NCBI RefSeq assembly: GCF_943181405.1
Contig: NZ_CALPBY010000005.1
Span: 186,001 to 250,000, forward strand
Reading direction: 5' to 3'
DNA length: 64,000 nt
Origin: Cellulosimicrobium sp. Marseille-Q4280
GTDB taxonomy: Bacteria > Actinomycetota > Actinomycetes > Actinomycetales > Cellulomonadaceae
Shown: positions 1 through 11,161 of the stretch, piece after piece
Numbering within the stretch: the first letter of the stretch is position 1
Layout of the letters: the number at the start of each line of letters is the position of its first letter
Program-made: the position numbers and the translations under genes
The notes under the pieces: model-generated
Databases searched by the model: none
Seen by the model: the letters and a program-made list of their open reading frames with translations, nothing else
Told to the model about the DNA's origin: nothing

Positions 1-75
1 CGCCCCGTGGTGTCCGAGGAGGAGCACGCGGCCGGGCACGACGCGAGCGCCGACGTGGCCGAGGTCGGCGCATGA
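1..75 (+). CDS. C-terminal fragment of an upstream protein, possibly DGPF/YCII-like
   Basis: An open frame enters from the left edge and stops at TGA 73-75, inside the ATGA shared with the next gene. Only 24 residues are visible. They begin with RPVV, the same residues found near the end of the neighbouring DGPF protein (EVRPVV), which hints at a tandem YCII-like paralogue. The overlap suggests translational coupling. Too little is present to assign a function from sequence alone. Confidence 0.5.
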   Translation, partial: RPVVSEEEHAAGHDASADVAEVGA

Positions 76-419
76 GGTTCATGGTGCTGCTGTACGAGGA
101 CGAGCAGGTCTGGGCACGGATGCGTGACGCGCACCGCGACGAGTACCTCCGGCGCCACGACGACTTCGCCGCCGCGGTGCGCGCGCGGGGGACGATCGTG
201 GCCGCCGAGGCGCTAACCCCCGTCGCCGCCGCCACGACCCTGCGCCGTGCCGACCAGCGCGTCACGGTGACCGAGGGCCCCTTCGCGGAGACCGTGGAGC
301 ACCTCGGCGGCTTCTACCTGGTCGACCTGCCCGACCTCGACGCCGTGGTGGACGCCGTCGCCCTCCTGCCGCCCTACACGGTCGAGGTCCGCCCCGTGGT
401 GGACGTCGACGACCTGTGA
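72..419 (+). CDS. YCII-related (DGPF-domain) protein
   Basis: This 115-residue protein is the usual length for the YCII/DGPF family. It opens with MRFMVLLYEDE and carries the family signature TEGPFAETVEHLGGFYLVD (about residues 67-85), a variant of the DGPF motif. DGPF proteins are commonly encoded beside ECF42-type sigma factors, as here. Their biochemical role is not established; a ferredoxin-like dimer with possible enzymatic or sensory function is usual for the fold. The start overlaps the upstream stop (ATGA) and the stop overlaps the sigma-factor start (GTGA), so the three genes look like one coupled unit. Confidence 0.9.
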   Translation: MRFMVLLYEDEQVWARMRDAHRDEYLRRHDDFAAAVRARGTIVAAEALTPVAAATTLRRADQRVTVTEGPFAETVEHLGGFYLVDLPDLDAVVDAVALLPPYTVEVRPVVDVDDL

Positions 420-1690
420 GCCCCGAGGAGACTGGGCACACCGCCGACGACGCGCTCGCCGCTGCCTGGCGCGAGCACTGGGCACGGCTCCTCGGTGCCC
501 TCGTGGCCCGCTACCGCCGACCGGACCTCGCCGAGGACGCGCTCGCCGACGCGTTCGCGGCGGCCGCCCGGACCTGGCCGGCGGACGGCGTCCCCGCCAA
601 CCCCGCCGGCTGGCTGCGCACCGCTGCCGGCCGGCGGGTCCTGGACCGTCTCCGGGCGGAGGCGGTCGCCCTCCGGAAGGAACCCCTGATGGTCGTCGAG
701 GAGCGTGGTCGGCCCGGATCACCCGATCCTGGCGACGACCGCGACGAGGGCGCGCACGTCCCCGACGAACGTCTGCGGCTCGTCTTCGCGTGCTCCCACC
801 CCGCGCTGGCCCCCGAGGCCCGCGCGGCGCTCACGCTCCGGTTCGTCGCCGGTCTCGGGGTACCCGACATCGCGCGGCTGTTCCTCGTGCCCGAGGCGAC
901 CATGGCGGCGCGCATCACGCGGGCCAAGAAGCGCCTCGCGGCGTCGGGCATCCCGTTCGCGGTGCCTGCGCCCGAGCACCTCGACGAACGGCTCGACGTC
1001 GTCGCGACGGTGCTCTACCTCGTCTTCACCGCCGGCTACGCGCCCGGGACGGGGCCCGACCTGGTCCGCGTCGAGCTCGCGGGCGAGGCGATCCGCCTGG
1101 TCCGTCTCCTCGACGAGCTGCTCCCGGGCCGCCCCGTCGTCCGCGCCCTCCTCGCGCTCCTCGTGCTGCAGCATGCGCGTCGCGACGCGAGGACCGGCCC
1201 CGACGGCGCCCTGGTCCTGCTCGCGGACCAGGACCGTTCGCGGTGGCACGCCGACGAGATCGTCGTCGGGCTCGAGGTCCTCTCCTCCGTGCCCGACGAC
1301 GCTGCCGGGCTCGCGCAGGACTACCTCCTCCAGGCGCGGGTCGCCGCGGAGCACGCCGTCGCACGCACCGCGGGCGACACCGACTGGGCCGCGATCGCGA
1401 CCCTCTACGCCGCTCTCGAGGACCACACCGGCTCGCCCGTCGTCCGCCTCGCGCGCGCCGTCGCGGTCGCCGAGTCCTCGGGTCCGGAGGCCGGGCTCGC
1501 CCTGCTCGACGGGCTCGACGCCGCCCTGCCTCACCACCACCGGCTCCTGGCCGTGCGCGGCGAGCTCCTCGCGCGCTCCGGGCAGGCCGACGCCGCGGTC
1601 GCCGCGCTGGAGCTCGCCATCGAGCGGTGCGCCAACGACGTCGAGCGCGCGCACCTCGAGCGCCGTCGCCGGGAGGTCGCCGGCGGGTGA
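416..1690 (+). CDS. ECF42-type RNA polymerase sigma factor with long C-terminal extension
   Basis: The 424-residue protein starts with sigma region 2 (about residues 15-80, including DLAEDALADAFAAAARTWP) and region 4 (about 125-175, FVAGLGVPDIARLFLVPEAT). It then has a roughly 240-residue alpha-helical, TPR-like extension rich in Ala, Leu and Arg. That architecture (DUF6596-type extension) is typical of ECF42 factors, which have no cognate anti-sigma factor and lie beside DGPF genes. GTG 416-418 overlaps the previous stop. The gene ends 8 bp from the convergent tadC stop. The signal it answers cannot be told from the sequence. Confidence 0.92.
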   Translation: MSPEETGHTADDALAAAWREHWARLLGALVARYRRPDLAEDALADAFAAAARTWPADGVPANPAGWLRTAAGRRVLDRLRAEAVALRKEPLMVVEERGRPGSPDPGDDRDEGAHVPDERLRLVFACSHPALAPEARAALTLRFVAGLGVPDIARLFLVPEATMAARITRAKKRLAASGIPFAVPAPEHLDERLDVVATVLYLVFTAGYAPGTGPDLVRVELAGEAIRLVRLLDELLPGRPVVRALLALLVLQHARRDARTGPDGALVLLADQDRSRWHADEIVVGLEVLSSVPDDAAGLAQDYLLQARVAAEHAVARTAGDTDWAAIATLYAALEDHTGSPVVRLARAVAVAESSGPEAGLALLDGLDAALPHHHRLLAVRGELLARSGQADAAVAALELAIERCANDVERAHLERRRREVAGG

Positions 1691-1698
1691 GCCGTGGT

Positions 1699-2310
1699 TC
1701 AGCCGCCGAGGAGACCCGAACCGAGCGAGAGCAGCACGGGCAGCAGGCCCACGAGGACGAACGCCGGCAGGAAGCACGCGCCGAGCGGCAGGACGAGGTG
1801 GACGCCGAGCCGGGCCGCGGCGCTCCGCGCGGCCGCCGCACGGTCCTGCCGCAGCGCGTCCCCCGCCGCCCGCAGCGAGCCGACCGGTCCCGCGCCGTGC
1901 ACCCAGGACGGCCGCAGGGCACGGCGCACCACGTCGAGGCGTCGGGGGACGTCGTCCCACGCGCCGTCCCAGGCCGACCCGAGCACGAGCGCGGCGCTCG
2001 CCCGGCGCAGGCACGCGCCGTCGGGCCCGCCGACCGCGGCACCCACGGCGTCGAGGGCCCGCGGCACCGACGCCCCCGCTCGCACCGCCGCGGCGAGGAG
2101 CTCGAGGATCACACCGGTCTCGATCGGCGTCTCCCTCGCGGGGCGTCCGGCAGCGCGGTCGGCCGCACGCCGGACCGCGCCGTTCCGCGCGATCCCGCGC
2201 GACGCCGCGCCGAGCCCGACGACCCTGCGCTCGGCCGCGGACCGGGCGAGCCACCACGGCGACGACGCGACGAGGACGCAGCCGGCGACGACCAGCGCGA
2301 GCCCGCTCAC
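1699..2310 (-). CDS. tadC: TadC-like type II secretion F-domain membrane protein
   Basis: This 203-residue protein has an N-terminal membrane segment (SGLALVVAGCVLV), a GspF-like cytoplasmic region containing LELLAAAVRAGASVPRALDAVG, and a C-terminal hydrophobic pair (LVLPLGACFLPAFVLVGLLPVLL). The layout matches TadC, an inner-membrane platform protein of tight-adherence (Flp) pili. GTG 2310 overlaps the tadB stop (GTGA), so translation is coupled. In mycobacteria and other actinobacteria, pilin and TadE genes follow tadC. None follows here: the next gene is the convergent sigma factor 8 bp away. Confidence 0.85.
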   Translation of the reverse strand: MSGLALVVAGCVLVASSPWWLARSAAERRVVGLGAASRGIARNGAVRRAADRAAGRPARETPIETGVILELLAAAVRAGASVPRALDAVGAAVGGPDGACLRRASAALVLGSAWDGAWDDVPRRLDVVRRALRPSWVHGAGPVGSLRAAGDALRQDRAAAARSAAARLGVHLVLPLGACFLPAFVLVGLLPVLLSLGSGLLGG

Positions 2311-3008
2311 GGCTCCTCTCCCGCGACGCGCGCCCGGTCGACCAGCCGCGCGGACCATGCGCGACCGACGGCGAGCAGCAGGACGCCGAGGAGCAGGGCG
2401 CCCGTCCCGACGCCTCCGTCGAGCGCGGTGGCGACCGGGTCCGCACCGAGCACGTAGCCGAGGAGGACGCCCACGGCGGGCAGCCAGAGCAGCACGCGCG
2501 TCGTCGCCCGAGGTCCGGCGAGAGCCGCCTCCCGCGCGGCGCGCGACTCGGCCTCGGCGGCGATCGACGCGGCCACCTCGTCCAGCACGGTGGCGAGCGG
2601 CGCCCCCACGTCGCCCGCGACGCGGCACGCGGCCACCACCGCCCGGGCCGTGGCGTCGCCGCCCACGTGCGCGGCGAGGTCCGTCGCGCGCGGTGTCCCG
2701 GTCGCGTCGACCCGTACGCCGGTCGTGCGCTCCCAGGCCGCCCCGGGCGGCTGGCCCGCACGCAGCAGCGCACCGACCTGGGTCACGACGAGGCGCACGG
2801 CGTCCGCCTCCGCCGGGTCGTCCCGACGACTTCCCCGTCGCCGACCACGGCGGTCCGCCCCGCCCGAGCGCCCGCCGACCGCTCGCGCCCCACCCGCGAG
2901 CGTGCCGGGCGCGAGGCCGCCTCGCACCGCCACCGACGCACGACGCCCGCCCGGGTCGACGACGCACCACACGGCGAACGCGACGAGCACGCCCACGACG
3001 GCCGTCAC
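2307..3008 (-). CDS. tadB: TadB-like type II secretion F-domain membrane protein
   Basis: The 233-residue protein has an N-terminal transmembrane segment (VVGVLVAFAVWCVV) and the GspF-type motif QVGALLRAGQPPGAAWE. A conserved helical block follows (ACRVAGDVGAPLATVLDEVAA), then two C-terminal membrane helices. Start GTG 3008 is chosen because GGGGAG lies 6 bases upstream; in-frame sequence further up is atypical. The gene lies 31 bp after tadA. It is predicted to partner TadC as the membrane platform driven by the TadA ATPase. The N-terminal half is short compared with stand-alone TadB proteins but typical of the actinobacterial Rv3658c type, as far as I recall. Confidence 0.83.
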   Translation of the reverse strand: MTAVVGVLVAFAVWCVVDPGGRRASVAVRGGLAPGTLAGGARAVGGRSGGADRRGRRRGSRRDDPAEADAVRLVVTQVGALLRAGQPPGAAWERTTGVRVDATGTPRATDLAAHVGGDATARAVVAACRVAGDVGAPLATVLDEVAASIAAEAESRAAREAALAGPRATTRVLLWLPAVGVLLGYVLGADPVATALDGGVGTGALLLGVLLLAVGRAWSARLVDRARVAGEEP

Positions 3009-3039
3009 GCCACGCTCCCCACGTTCGTGCCACGCACGC

Positions 3040-4269
3040 TCATGCCGACCACCGGCGCACCAGCTCGCCCCACGCCGGACCCGGCCGGGGATCACCGCTG
3101 CCGTCCCACGACGCGGCGAGGTCGACGACCAGACCGGTCCGGTCGTCCCGGCGGACGAGCCCGACCTGGGCGAGGAACCGTCGCCGCGCGACCTCGACCC
3201 CGCCACGCCGCAGGTGCAGCACGACGTCGAGGCCGCTCGCCGCCTGCGCCGCCACCGCGACGCGGTCCATCCCGGCGAGCGCCGCGAGCGCCTCCAGCCG
3301 CGCGGGGATCACCCCGACGTCGTTGGCGTGGAGGGTCGCGAGCCCGCCCTCGTGGCCCGTGTTCAGCGCCATGAGGACCTCACGGACCTCGGCTCCCCGG
3401 CACTCGCCGAGCACGATCCGGTCGGGCCGCATGCGCAGCGCGGCGCGGACGAGGTCCGCGAGCTCGACGCCGCCCGCGCCCTCGACGTTCGGGCGGCGCG
3501 CGGTGAGCGGCACGACGTGCGGGTGGTCGGGCACGAGCTCCCGGGCCTCCTCGACGCACACGACGCGCTCGTCGTGCGGGACGAGCGCGAGCAGGGCCGC
3601 CAGCAGCGTCGTCTTGCCGGTGCCCGTGCCGCCGGAGACGAGCATCGAGGCGCGCCGCGCGACGAGCACCCGCAGCAGCGGCTCCCACGTGGGAGGGACC
3701 GTCCCGTGCGCGACGAGCTCGGCCAGGCCGAACCCGCTCGGCCGGAGCACGCGCAGCGAGATGACCGCACCCGCGGCGCACACGGGCGCGACCACGGCGT
3801 GCAGGCGGGTCCCGTCGGGAAGGCGCGCGTCCACGACCGGGCTCGCGTCGTCGAGCCGCCCGCCTCCGGCCGCCGCGAGCCGGGCGGCGAGGGCGCGCAC
3901 GTCGTCCGGACCACCGAGCGAGACCGGCACGCGCTCGAGCCCGGAGCCCCGGTCGACCCACACGTCGTCCGGTCCGTTGACCAGGACGTCGGTGACACCG
4001 GTCTCCTCGAGCAGGTGCTGCAGCGGCCCGGCCCCGTAGAGCTCCGCCCGCGCGGCGCGGGTGAGCTCGCGCAGAGCCGTGGAGCCGATCACCCGGCCCG
4101 AGGCCCGGAGCGCGTCGGCGAGCCGGGCGTCGACACGACGTGCATCGTCGTGCCCGGTGCCGTCGTGCCCGGTGCCGTCGTGCCCCGCGCTGTCGTCGCC
4201 GGGCTCCCGCCCTGCGCGCGCGAGCCGGTCCCGCACGCCGTCGAGCAGGCCCGCGGTCGTGGACGTCAT
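3040..4269 (-). CDS. tadA: TadA/CpaF-family secretion ATPase
   Basis: This 409-residue ATPase carries Walker A GGTGTGKTT, the Asp box VCVEEARELV, Walker B RPDRIVLGECRG and the His box GGLATLHAND, in the order expected for type II/IV secretion ATPases of the CpaF group. It would power assembly of a Flp-type pilus or related secretion machine at the membrane. The N-terminal 45 residues contain a short Gly/His/Asp repeat (HDGTGHDGTGHDD). ATG 4269 overlaps the stop of ssd (ATGA). Gene order ssd-tadA-tadB-tadC matches the actinobacterial helicase/secretion neighbourhood (Rv3660c-Rv3657c in Mycobacterium tuberculosis). Confidence 0.95.
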   Translation of the reverse strand: MTSTTAGLLDGVRDRLARAGREPGDDSAGHDGTGHDGTGHDDARRVDARLADALRASGRVIGSTALRELTRAARAELYGAGPLQHLLEETGVTDVLVNGPDDVWVDRGSGLERVPVSLGGPDDVRALAARLAAAGGGRLDDASPVVDARLPDGTRLHAVVAPVCAAGAVISLRVLRPSGFGLAELVAHGTVPPTWEPLLRVLVARRASMLVSGGTGTGKTTLLAALLALVPHDERVVCVEEARELVPDHPHVVPLTARRPNVEGAGGVELADLVRAALRMRPDRIVLGECRGAEVREVLMALNTGHEGGLATLHANDVGVIPARLEALAALAGMDRVAVAAQAASGLDVVLHLRRGGVEVARRRFLAQVGLVRRDDRTGLVVDLAASWDGSGDPRPGPAWGELVRRWSA

Positions 4270-4991
4270 GCCCGCCTCCCCGGCTCGAGGTAGCGCGCTG
4301 CGAGCACCCGGCCCGCGCGCTCGACGGGACCGCCCGGGGGGCACGGCCCGTGGCCCCGCTCGACCGCTCCCGCGACCCGGCGGTCCCACCGGACGCTCGC
4401 GGCGACGTCGAGGCCGACCGCGTGCGCGACCTCCGCCACGGACAGCCGTCCGGGCGCGGGGTGCCGCACGACGAGCGCGGCCGGACGACCCGCGAGGTGT
4501 GCGCCGAGGGCGACCGCTCCGCCGACGGCGGGGACGTCGAGCGGCGTCACGACGAGCACCTCGTCGCACGCGGCGAGCAGCTCGCCGACGGGCCGCCAGA
4601 GGGTCGCACGCCCGACGTCGAGCACGACGAGCCCGCCGCGCGGCACGACGTCCTCGGCCAGCGCCGCGACGACGTCCACCACGCTCTCGGGCACGGGACC
4701 GCCCTCGGTCGTCGCGCTGACCACCGCCACGTCGGACCAGCGGGGCAGCCTGCCGAGCAGGTCGACGCCGTCGAGGCGGCCTCGCGCGTCGCCCAGGTCG
4801 GGCCAGCGCACGCCCGGCTCGTCCTCGACGCCGAGCAGGACGTCGAGCCCGGCACCCGCACCGGCGAGGTCGACGAGGCACGCGGGCGCGCGGCGTCGGA
4901 CCGCGGCGCGCGCGAGGGCGGCCGCGGCGACGCTGGCTCCTGCCCCTCCCCGCGCCGCGGCGACCCCCACCACCGCACCCGTGCTGCCCAC
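4266..4991 (-). CDS. ssd: CpaE/Ssd-like septum-site/secretion-neighbourhood protein
   Basis: The 241-residue protein resembles the MinD/CpaE fold: an N-terminal strand-loop (GAVVGVAAARGGAGASVAAA), DLAGAGAGLDVLLG, and DEVLVVTPLDVPAVGGA. The P-loop is degenerate: the catalytic lysine of the deviant Walker A is replaced by Ala (RGGAGAS), so ATP hydrolysis is doubtful. The family (CpaE-like, Ssd) is linked to Tad loci and in mycobacteria to septum-site regulation. GTG 4991 is chosen with GGAGGG just upstream; longer frames extend into low-complexity sequence. It heads the tad operon and is divergent from the HAD phosphatase at 5197, as in mycobacteria. Confidence 0.82.
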   Translation of the reverse strand: MGSTGAVVGVAAARGGAGASVAAAALARAAVRRRAPACLVDLAGAGAGLDVLLGVEDEPGVRWPDLGDARGRLDGVDLLGRLPRWSDVAVVSATTEGGPVPESVVDVVAALAEDVVPRGGLVVLDVGRATLWRPVGELLAACDEVLVVTPLDVPAVGGAVALGAHLAGRPAALVVRHPAPGRLSVAEVAHAVGLDVAASVRWDRRVAGAVERGHGPCPPGGPVERAGRVLAARYLEPGRRA

Positions 4992-5196
4992 GTGCCCTCC
5001 GTCCCGCGTCCGCCCGCCCTGCCCGCCCTGCCTGTGCCCACCGACCTGTCTCCCGGCACCTGCTCCCCGAGCGGTCCCGTTCCGCACACCCTGGGTCCTC
5101 GCGGAGCGGTCGCGCGACCGGCCCGGCACGCCCTGTGGACGGCACCCCGGCACGCCGGGCCTGTGGACGGCCACGCTGCGCCGCTAGGCTCACCGC

Positions 5197-6036
5197 GTGA
5201 ACTCGCCGACGGACCACTCGCCACCGCGCACCGACGGTCGCGTCGCCGCGTTCTTCGACCTGGACAAGACGATCATCGCGACGTCGTCGGCCGCGGCGTT
5301 CTCCCGACCCTTCTTCGCGGGAGGCCTGATCAACCGTGCCGACGTGCTGCGCAGCGCGTACGCGCACTTCCTGTTCATGGTGGGCGGCGCCGACGCCGAC
5401 CAGACCGAGCGGATGCGCGCCCACCTGTCGAGCCTCGTGACGGGCTGGGACGTCGCGACCGTCTCGCGCATCGTCGAGGAGACCCTGCACGAGCACATCG
5501 ACCCGGTCGTCTACGCGGAGGCGGTCGAGCTCATCGACTCCCACCACGCGCACGGCCACGACGTCGTCGTCGTGTCGGCGTCGGGGAGCGAGGTGGTCGA
5601 ACCCATCGCGGCGGTGCTCGGCGCCGACCACGCCATCTCGTCGCGCATGGCGATCGAGGAGGGCCGCTACACAGGCGGGATCGACTTCTACGCCTACGGC
5701 GAGAACAAGGCCGCCGCGATCCGCGAGCTCGCCGAGCGTGAGGGCTACGACCTCGGCGCGAGCTACGCCTACTCCGACTCGGTCACCGACGCGCCCATGC
5801 TGGCGGAGGTCGGCCACGCGTCCGTGGTGAACCCCGACAGGGCGCTGCGTCGTCTCGCCGCGGAGCACGGCTGGGGCGTCCTCGCGTTCACCAAGCCCGT
5901 CGCGCTGCGCTCCCACCTCGCGCCCACGACGCCGGCGCTCGCCGCCGCGGGCCTCGTCACGCTCGCCGTCGTGGGCTGGGTCGTGTGGCGGGCGGTGCGC
6001 CGCCGGCGCCGCCACGGGCGCGCGACGGAGGCCTGA
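5197..6036 (+). CDS. HAD-IB family phosphatase (SerB-like) with C-terminal membrane anchor
   Basis: This 279-residue HAD hydrolase has motif I DLDKT (about residues 22-26), motif II VVSASG, a motif III lysine in GENKAAA and motif IV YSDSVTDAPM. The order and caps match the IB subfamily that includes phosphoserine phosphatase. A C-terminal transmembrane helix (LAAAGLVTLAVVGWVVW) followed by a basic tail suggests membrane tethering. The substrate is unknown. GTG 5197 lies 7 bases after a -10-like TAGGCT, so the mRNA may be leaderless. Its divergent position next to ssd is conserved in actinobacteria (Rv3661). Confidence 0.88.
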   Translation: MNSPTDHSPPRTDGRVAAFFDLDKTIIATSSAAAFSRPFFAGGLINRADVLRSAYAHFLFMVGGADADQTERMRAHLSSLVTGWDVATVSRIVEETLHEHIDPVVYAEAVELIDSHHAHGHDVVVVSASGSEVVEPIAAVLGADHAISSRMAIEEGRYTGGIDFYAYGENKAAAIRELAEREGYDLGASYAYSDSVTDAPMLAEVGHASVVNPDRALRRLAAEHGWGVLAFTKPVALRSHLAPTTPALAAAGLVTLAVVGWVVWRAVRRRRRHGRATEA

Positions 6037-6099
6037 CCGGACGTCCCGGACCAACCTCGCGAGGCGGGCTCGAACACGGGTAGAACACGCTGTGAGGGT

Positions 6100-6313
6100 C
6101 TGCCCACGGGCTTGCGGACCGGCCGTGGCGGGGCTCTCATGGAGGGACAACAGCATCGCGGAGGTACCCACGCGCAGGTAGTCCACGCGGAGGACTCGCT
6201 GACCGGGCGGGACGGCCACGACGGCCCCCCGAAGCCGTTGCAGCGGCTACGAACCGAGCACGCCTTGATAGCCACCGAGATGCTGGCGGGACGGCGCCCG
6301 AGAGGGCGCCGTC
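6100..6313 (+). ncRNA. Candidate structured small RNA (possibly 6C/B11-like)
   Basis: The 338-bp gap after the HAD gene holds no convincing protein gene but has several hairpins: GTCC/GGAC (6181-6195), a 7-bp stem at 6219-6240 whose loop carries a run of Cs, and a perfect terminator-type hairpin at 6290-6313. A C-rich hairpin loop beside ssd and its HAD neighbour recalls the actinobacterial 6C RNA, which in mycobacteria (B11) lies in the same neighbourhood, as far as I recall. Boundaries are guesses; the 3' end is set by the terminator. No covariance search was possible. Confidence 0.42.
6290..6313 (+). terminator. Perfect 10-bp hairpin terminator with GAGA tetraloop
   Basis: GACGGCGCCC pairs with GGGCGCCGTC across the loop GAGA. 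It lies at the end of the candidate RNA and about 60 bp before the malic enzyme start. No clear T-run follows, as is common in actinobacteria. Confidence 0.7.
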
Positions 6314-6374
6314 GTCGTGTCCGTACGTGCCGGCCGCCCGCCGGCGCCTCGGTCCTGGGCCGATACTGGTGCTC

Positions 6375-7862
<1,488 letters not shown>

Positions 7863-7864
7863 GC

Positions 7865-8704
7865 ATGCAGCGCGTCACGACCCGCAACGCCGCGTTCCAG
7901 CAGTGGGAGGCGCTGCTGAGCAACCGGACCAAGCGGCACCGCGCCGGCGAGCTGGTCGTCCAGGGCGTGCGCCCGATCACCGTCGCCGTCGAGTCCGGGT
8001 GGACGGTCCGCACGTGGCTCGTCGACGCCGACCGGTCGCTGTCGACGTGGGCGCACGCGATGCTCGACCGGGTCCGCGCGCACACCTACGCGGTGTCGAC
8101 CCCGCTGATGCGCGAGCTCGGCGGCAAGGAGGACGACGCGCCGGAGCTGCTCGCCGTCGTCGAGATGCCGCCGGACGACCTCGCACGGATCGCCGTCGGC
8201 GCGGCGGGCACGGACGGCACGCCGGGCACGGCCTTCCTCGGCGTCGTGCTCGACCGCCCGAGCAGCCCCGGCAACGTCGGGACCGTGGCACGCTCGCTCG
8301 ACGCGTTCGGCGGGAGAGGTCTGGTCGTCGCGGGCCACGCCGCGGACCCGTACGACCCCCGTGCGCTGCGCGCCAGCACCGGGTCGCTGTTCTCCGTGCC
8401 CACCGTCCGCGTGCCGTCCGGGCGGGAGGTGCTCGACTGGGTCGCCGCGCAGCGCGCCGCGGGAAACCCGCTCACGCTCGTCGGCACCGACGAGGACGGC
8501 GACGTCGAGCTCGCCGAGCACGACCTCACCGGCCCGACCCTGCTGCTCACCGGGAACGAGACGACCGGGCTCAGCGCGGGCTGGCGCGAGGCGTGCGACG
8601 TCATGGTGAGCATCCCCATGGGTGGCTCGGCGAGCTCGCTGAACGCCGCGAGCGCCACGACGGTCGTGCTGTACGAGGCCGTGCGCCAGCGCCGCGCGCG
8701 CTGA
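7865..8704 (+). CDS. TrmH/SpoU-family RNA 2'-O-methyltransferase
   Basis: This 279-residue protein has the SPOUT signature motifs: motif 1 LDRPSSPGNVGTVARSLDAFG, motif 2 LLLTGNETTGLS and motif 3 IPMGGSASSLNAASATTVVLYE. The N-terminal region (about residues 1-110) is a substrate-binding extension typical of rRNA or tRNA 2'-O-ribose methyltransferases. The exact nucleotide target cannot be inferred. The gene starts 2 bp after the malic enzyme stop and probably shares its transcript. Confidence 0.9.
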   Translation: MQRVTTRNAAFQQWEALLSNRTKRHRAGELVVQGVRPITVAVESGWTVRTWLVDADRSLSTWAHAMLDRVRAHTYAVSTPLMRELGGKEDDAPELLAVVEMPPDDLARIAVGAAGTDGTPGTAFLGVVLDRPSSPGNVGTVARSLDAFGGRGLVVAGHAADPYDPRALRASTGSLFSVPTVRVPSGREVLDWVAAQRAAGNPLTLVGTDEDGDVELAEHDLTGPTLLLTGNETTGLSAGWREACDVMVSIPMGGSASSLNAASATTVVLYEAVRQRRAR

Positions 8705-8769
8705 CGCCCCGAGCGCCTTCGCGCACGTCGCCGCGGATTTGCGAGCGTCCCCGCCAAATAGCGGTCACG

Positions 8770-8785
8770 TGTGACCGTGCTCACG
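8770..8785. promoter_or_regulatory. CRP/Cmr-type operator upstream of acs
   Basis: TGTGACCGTGCTCACG matches the CRP consensus TGTGA-N6-TCACA in all but one outer base. It lies about 10 bp upstream of a -10-like TAGACT (8796-8801) and overlaps the expected -35. acs genes are CRP-controlled in several bacteria, including actinobacteria. Binding is inferred. Confidence 0.6.
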
Positions 8786-8913
8786 GGGACGGGTCTAGAC
8801 TCCCCAGGGTCGGGGCCCGTCGCGGCGGGCGCCCGGCCGCCGCGCGCCCGCCGCCGCACCCCGGCAGCCCGCGCAACGCGCCGCACCAGAGTCGATGCGC
8901 ACCGGAGGTCAGC

Positions 8914-10944
<2,031 letters not shown>

Positions 10945-10954
10945 CCGGCCTCGC

Positions 10955-11013
10955 GCCGAGCACGACATGAGGGTCGTCATCCGCTGGATGGCGACCCTCA
11001 GGTCGTGCTCGGC
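10955..11013. repeat. Long imperfect hairpin after acs (28-bp arms)
   Basis: Positions 10955-10982 and 10986-11013 are inverted repeats matching at 26 of 28 positions around a 3-base loop. The outer part, GCCGAGCACGAC / GTCGTGCTCGGC, recurs in the hairpin at 50452-50532. It probably acts as a terminator for acs, but it is far longer than needed. Confidence 0.75.
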
Positions 11014-11063
11014 AGCGGGTGGGTGTCGTGCTCACCGCGTGGTCCCACGGGTCCCGGTCTCGC

Positions 11064-11076
11064 CTAATCGGTTCAG
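11064..11076. promoter_or_regulatory. Possible LacI-type operator before the mannanase
   Basis: CTAATCGGTTCAG is an imperfect palindrome centred on CG, similar to AACCGGTT-type operators of LacI-family sugar regulators, about 90 bp upstream of the mannanase start. No LacI gene is adjacent. This is a weak, pattern-only call. Confidence 0.25.
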
Positions 11077-11161
11077 TCCGCGCCCGACGCCGGTCGGTCG
11101 GCCCACGATGTCGGGGCACGCCGACCCGGGCGTGCGTCGCCGACAGAGACGAGGACGTCCG

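Noticed and set aside
705-4293. Very long open frames on several strands across 700-6200
   Set aside because: They are Arg/Pro/Ala-rich shadows of the sigma factor and tad genes caused by high GC content.
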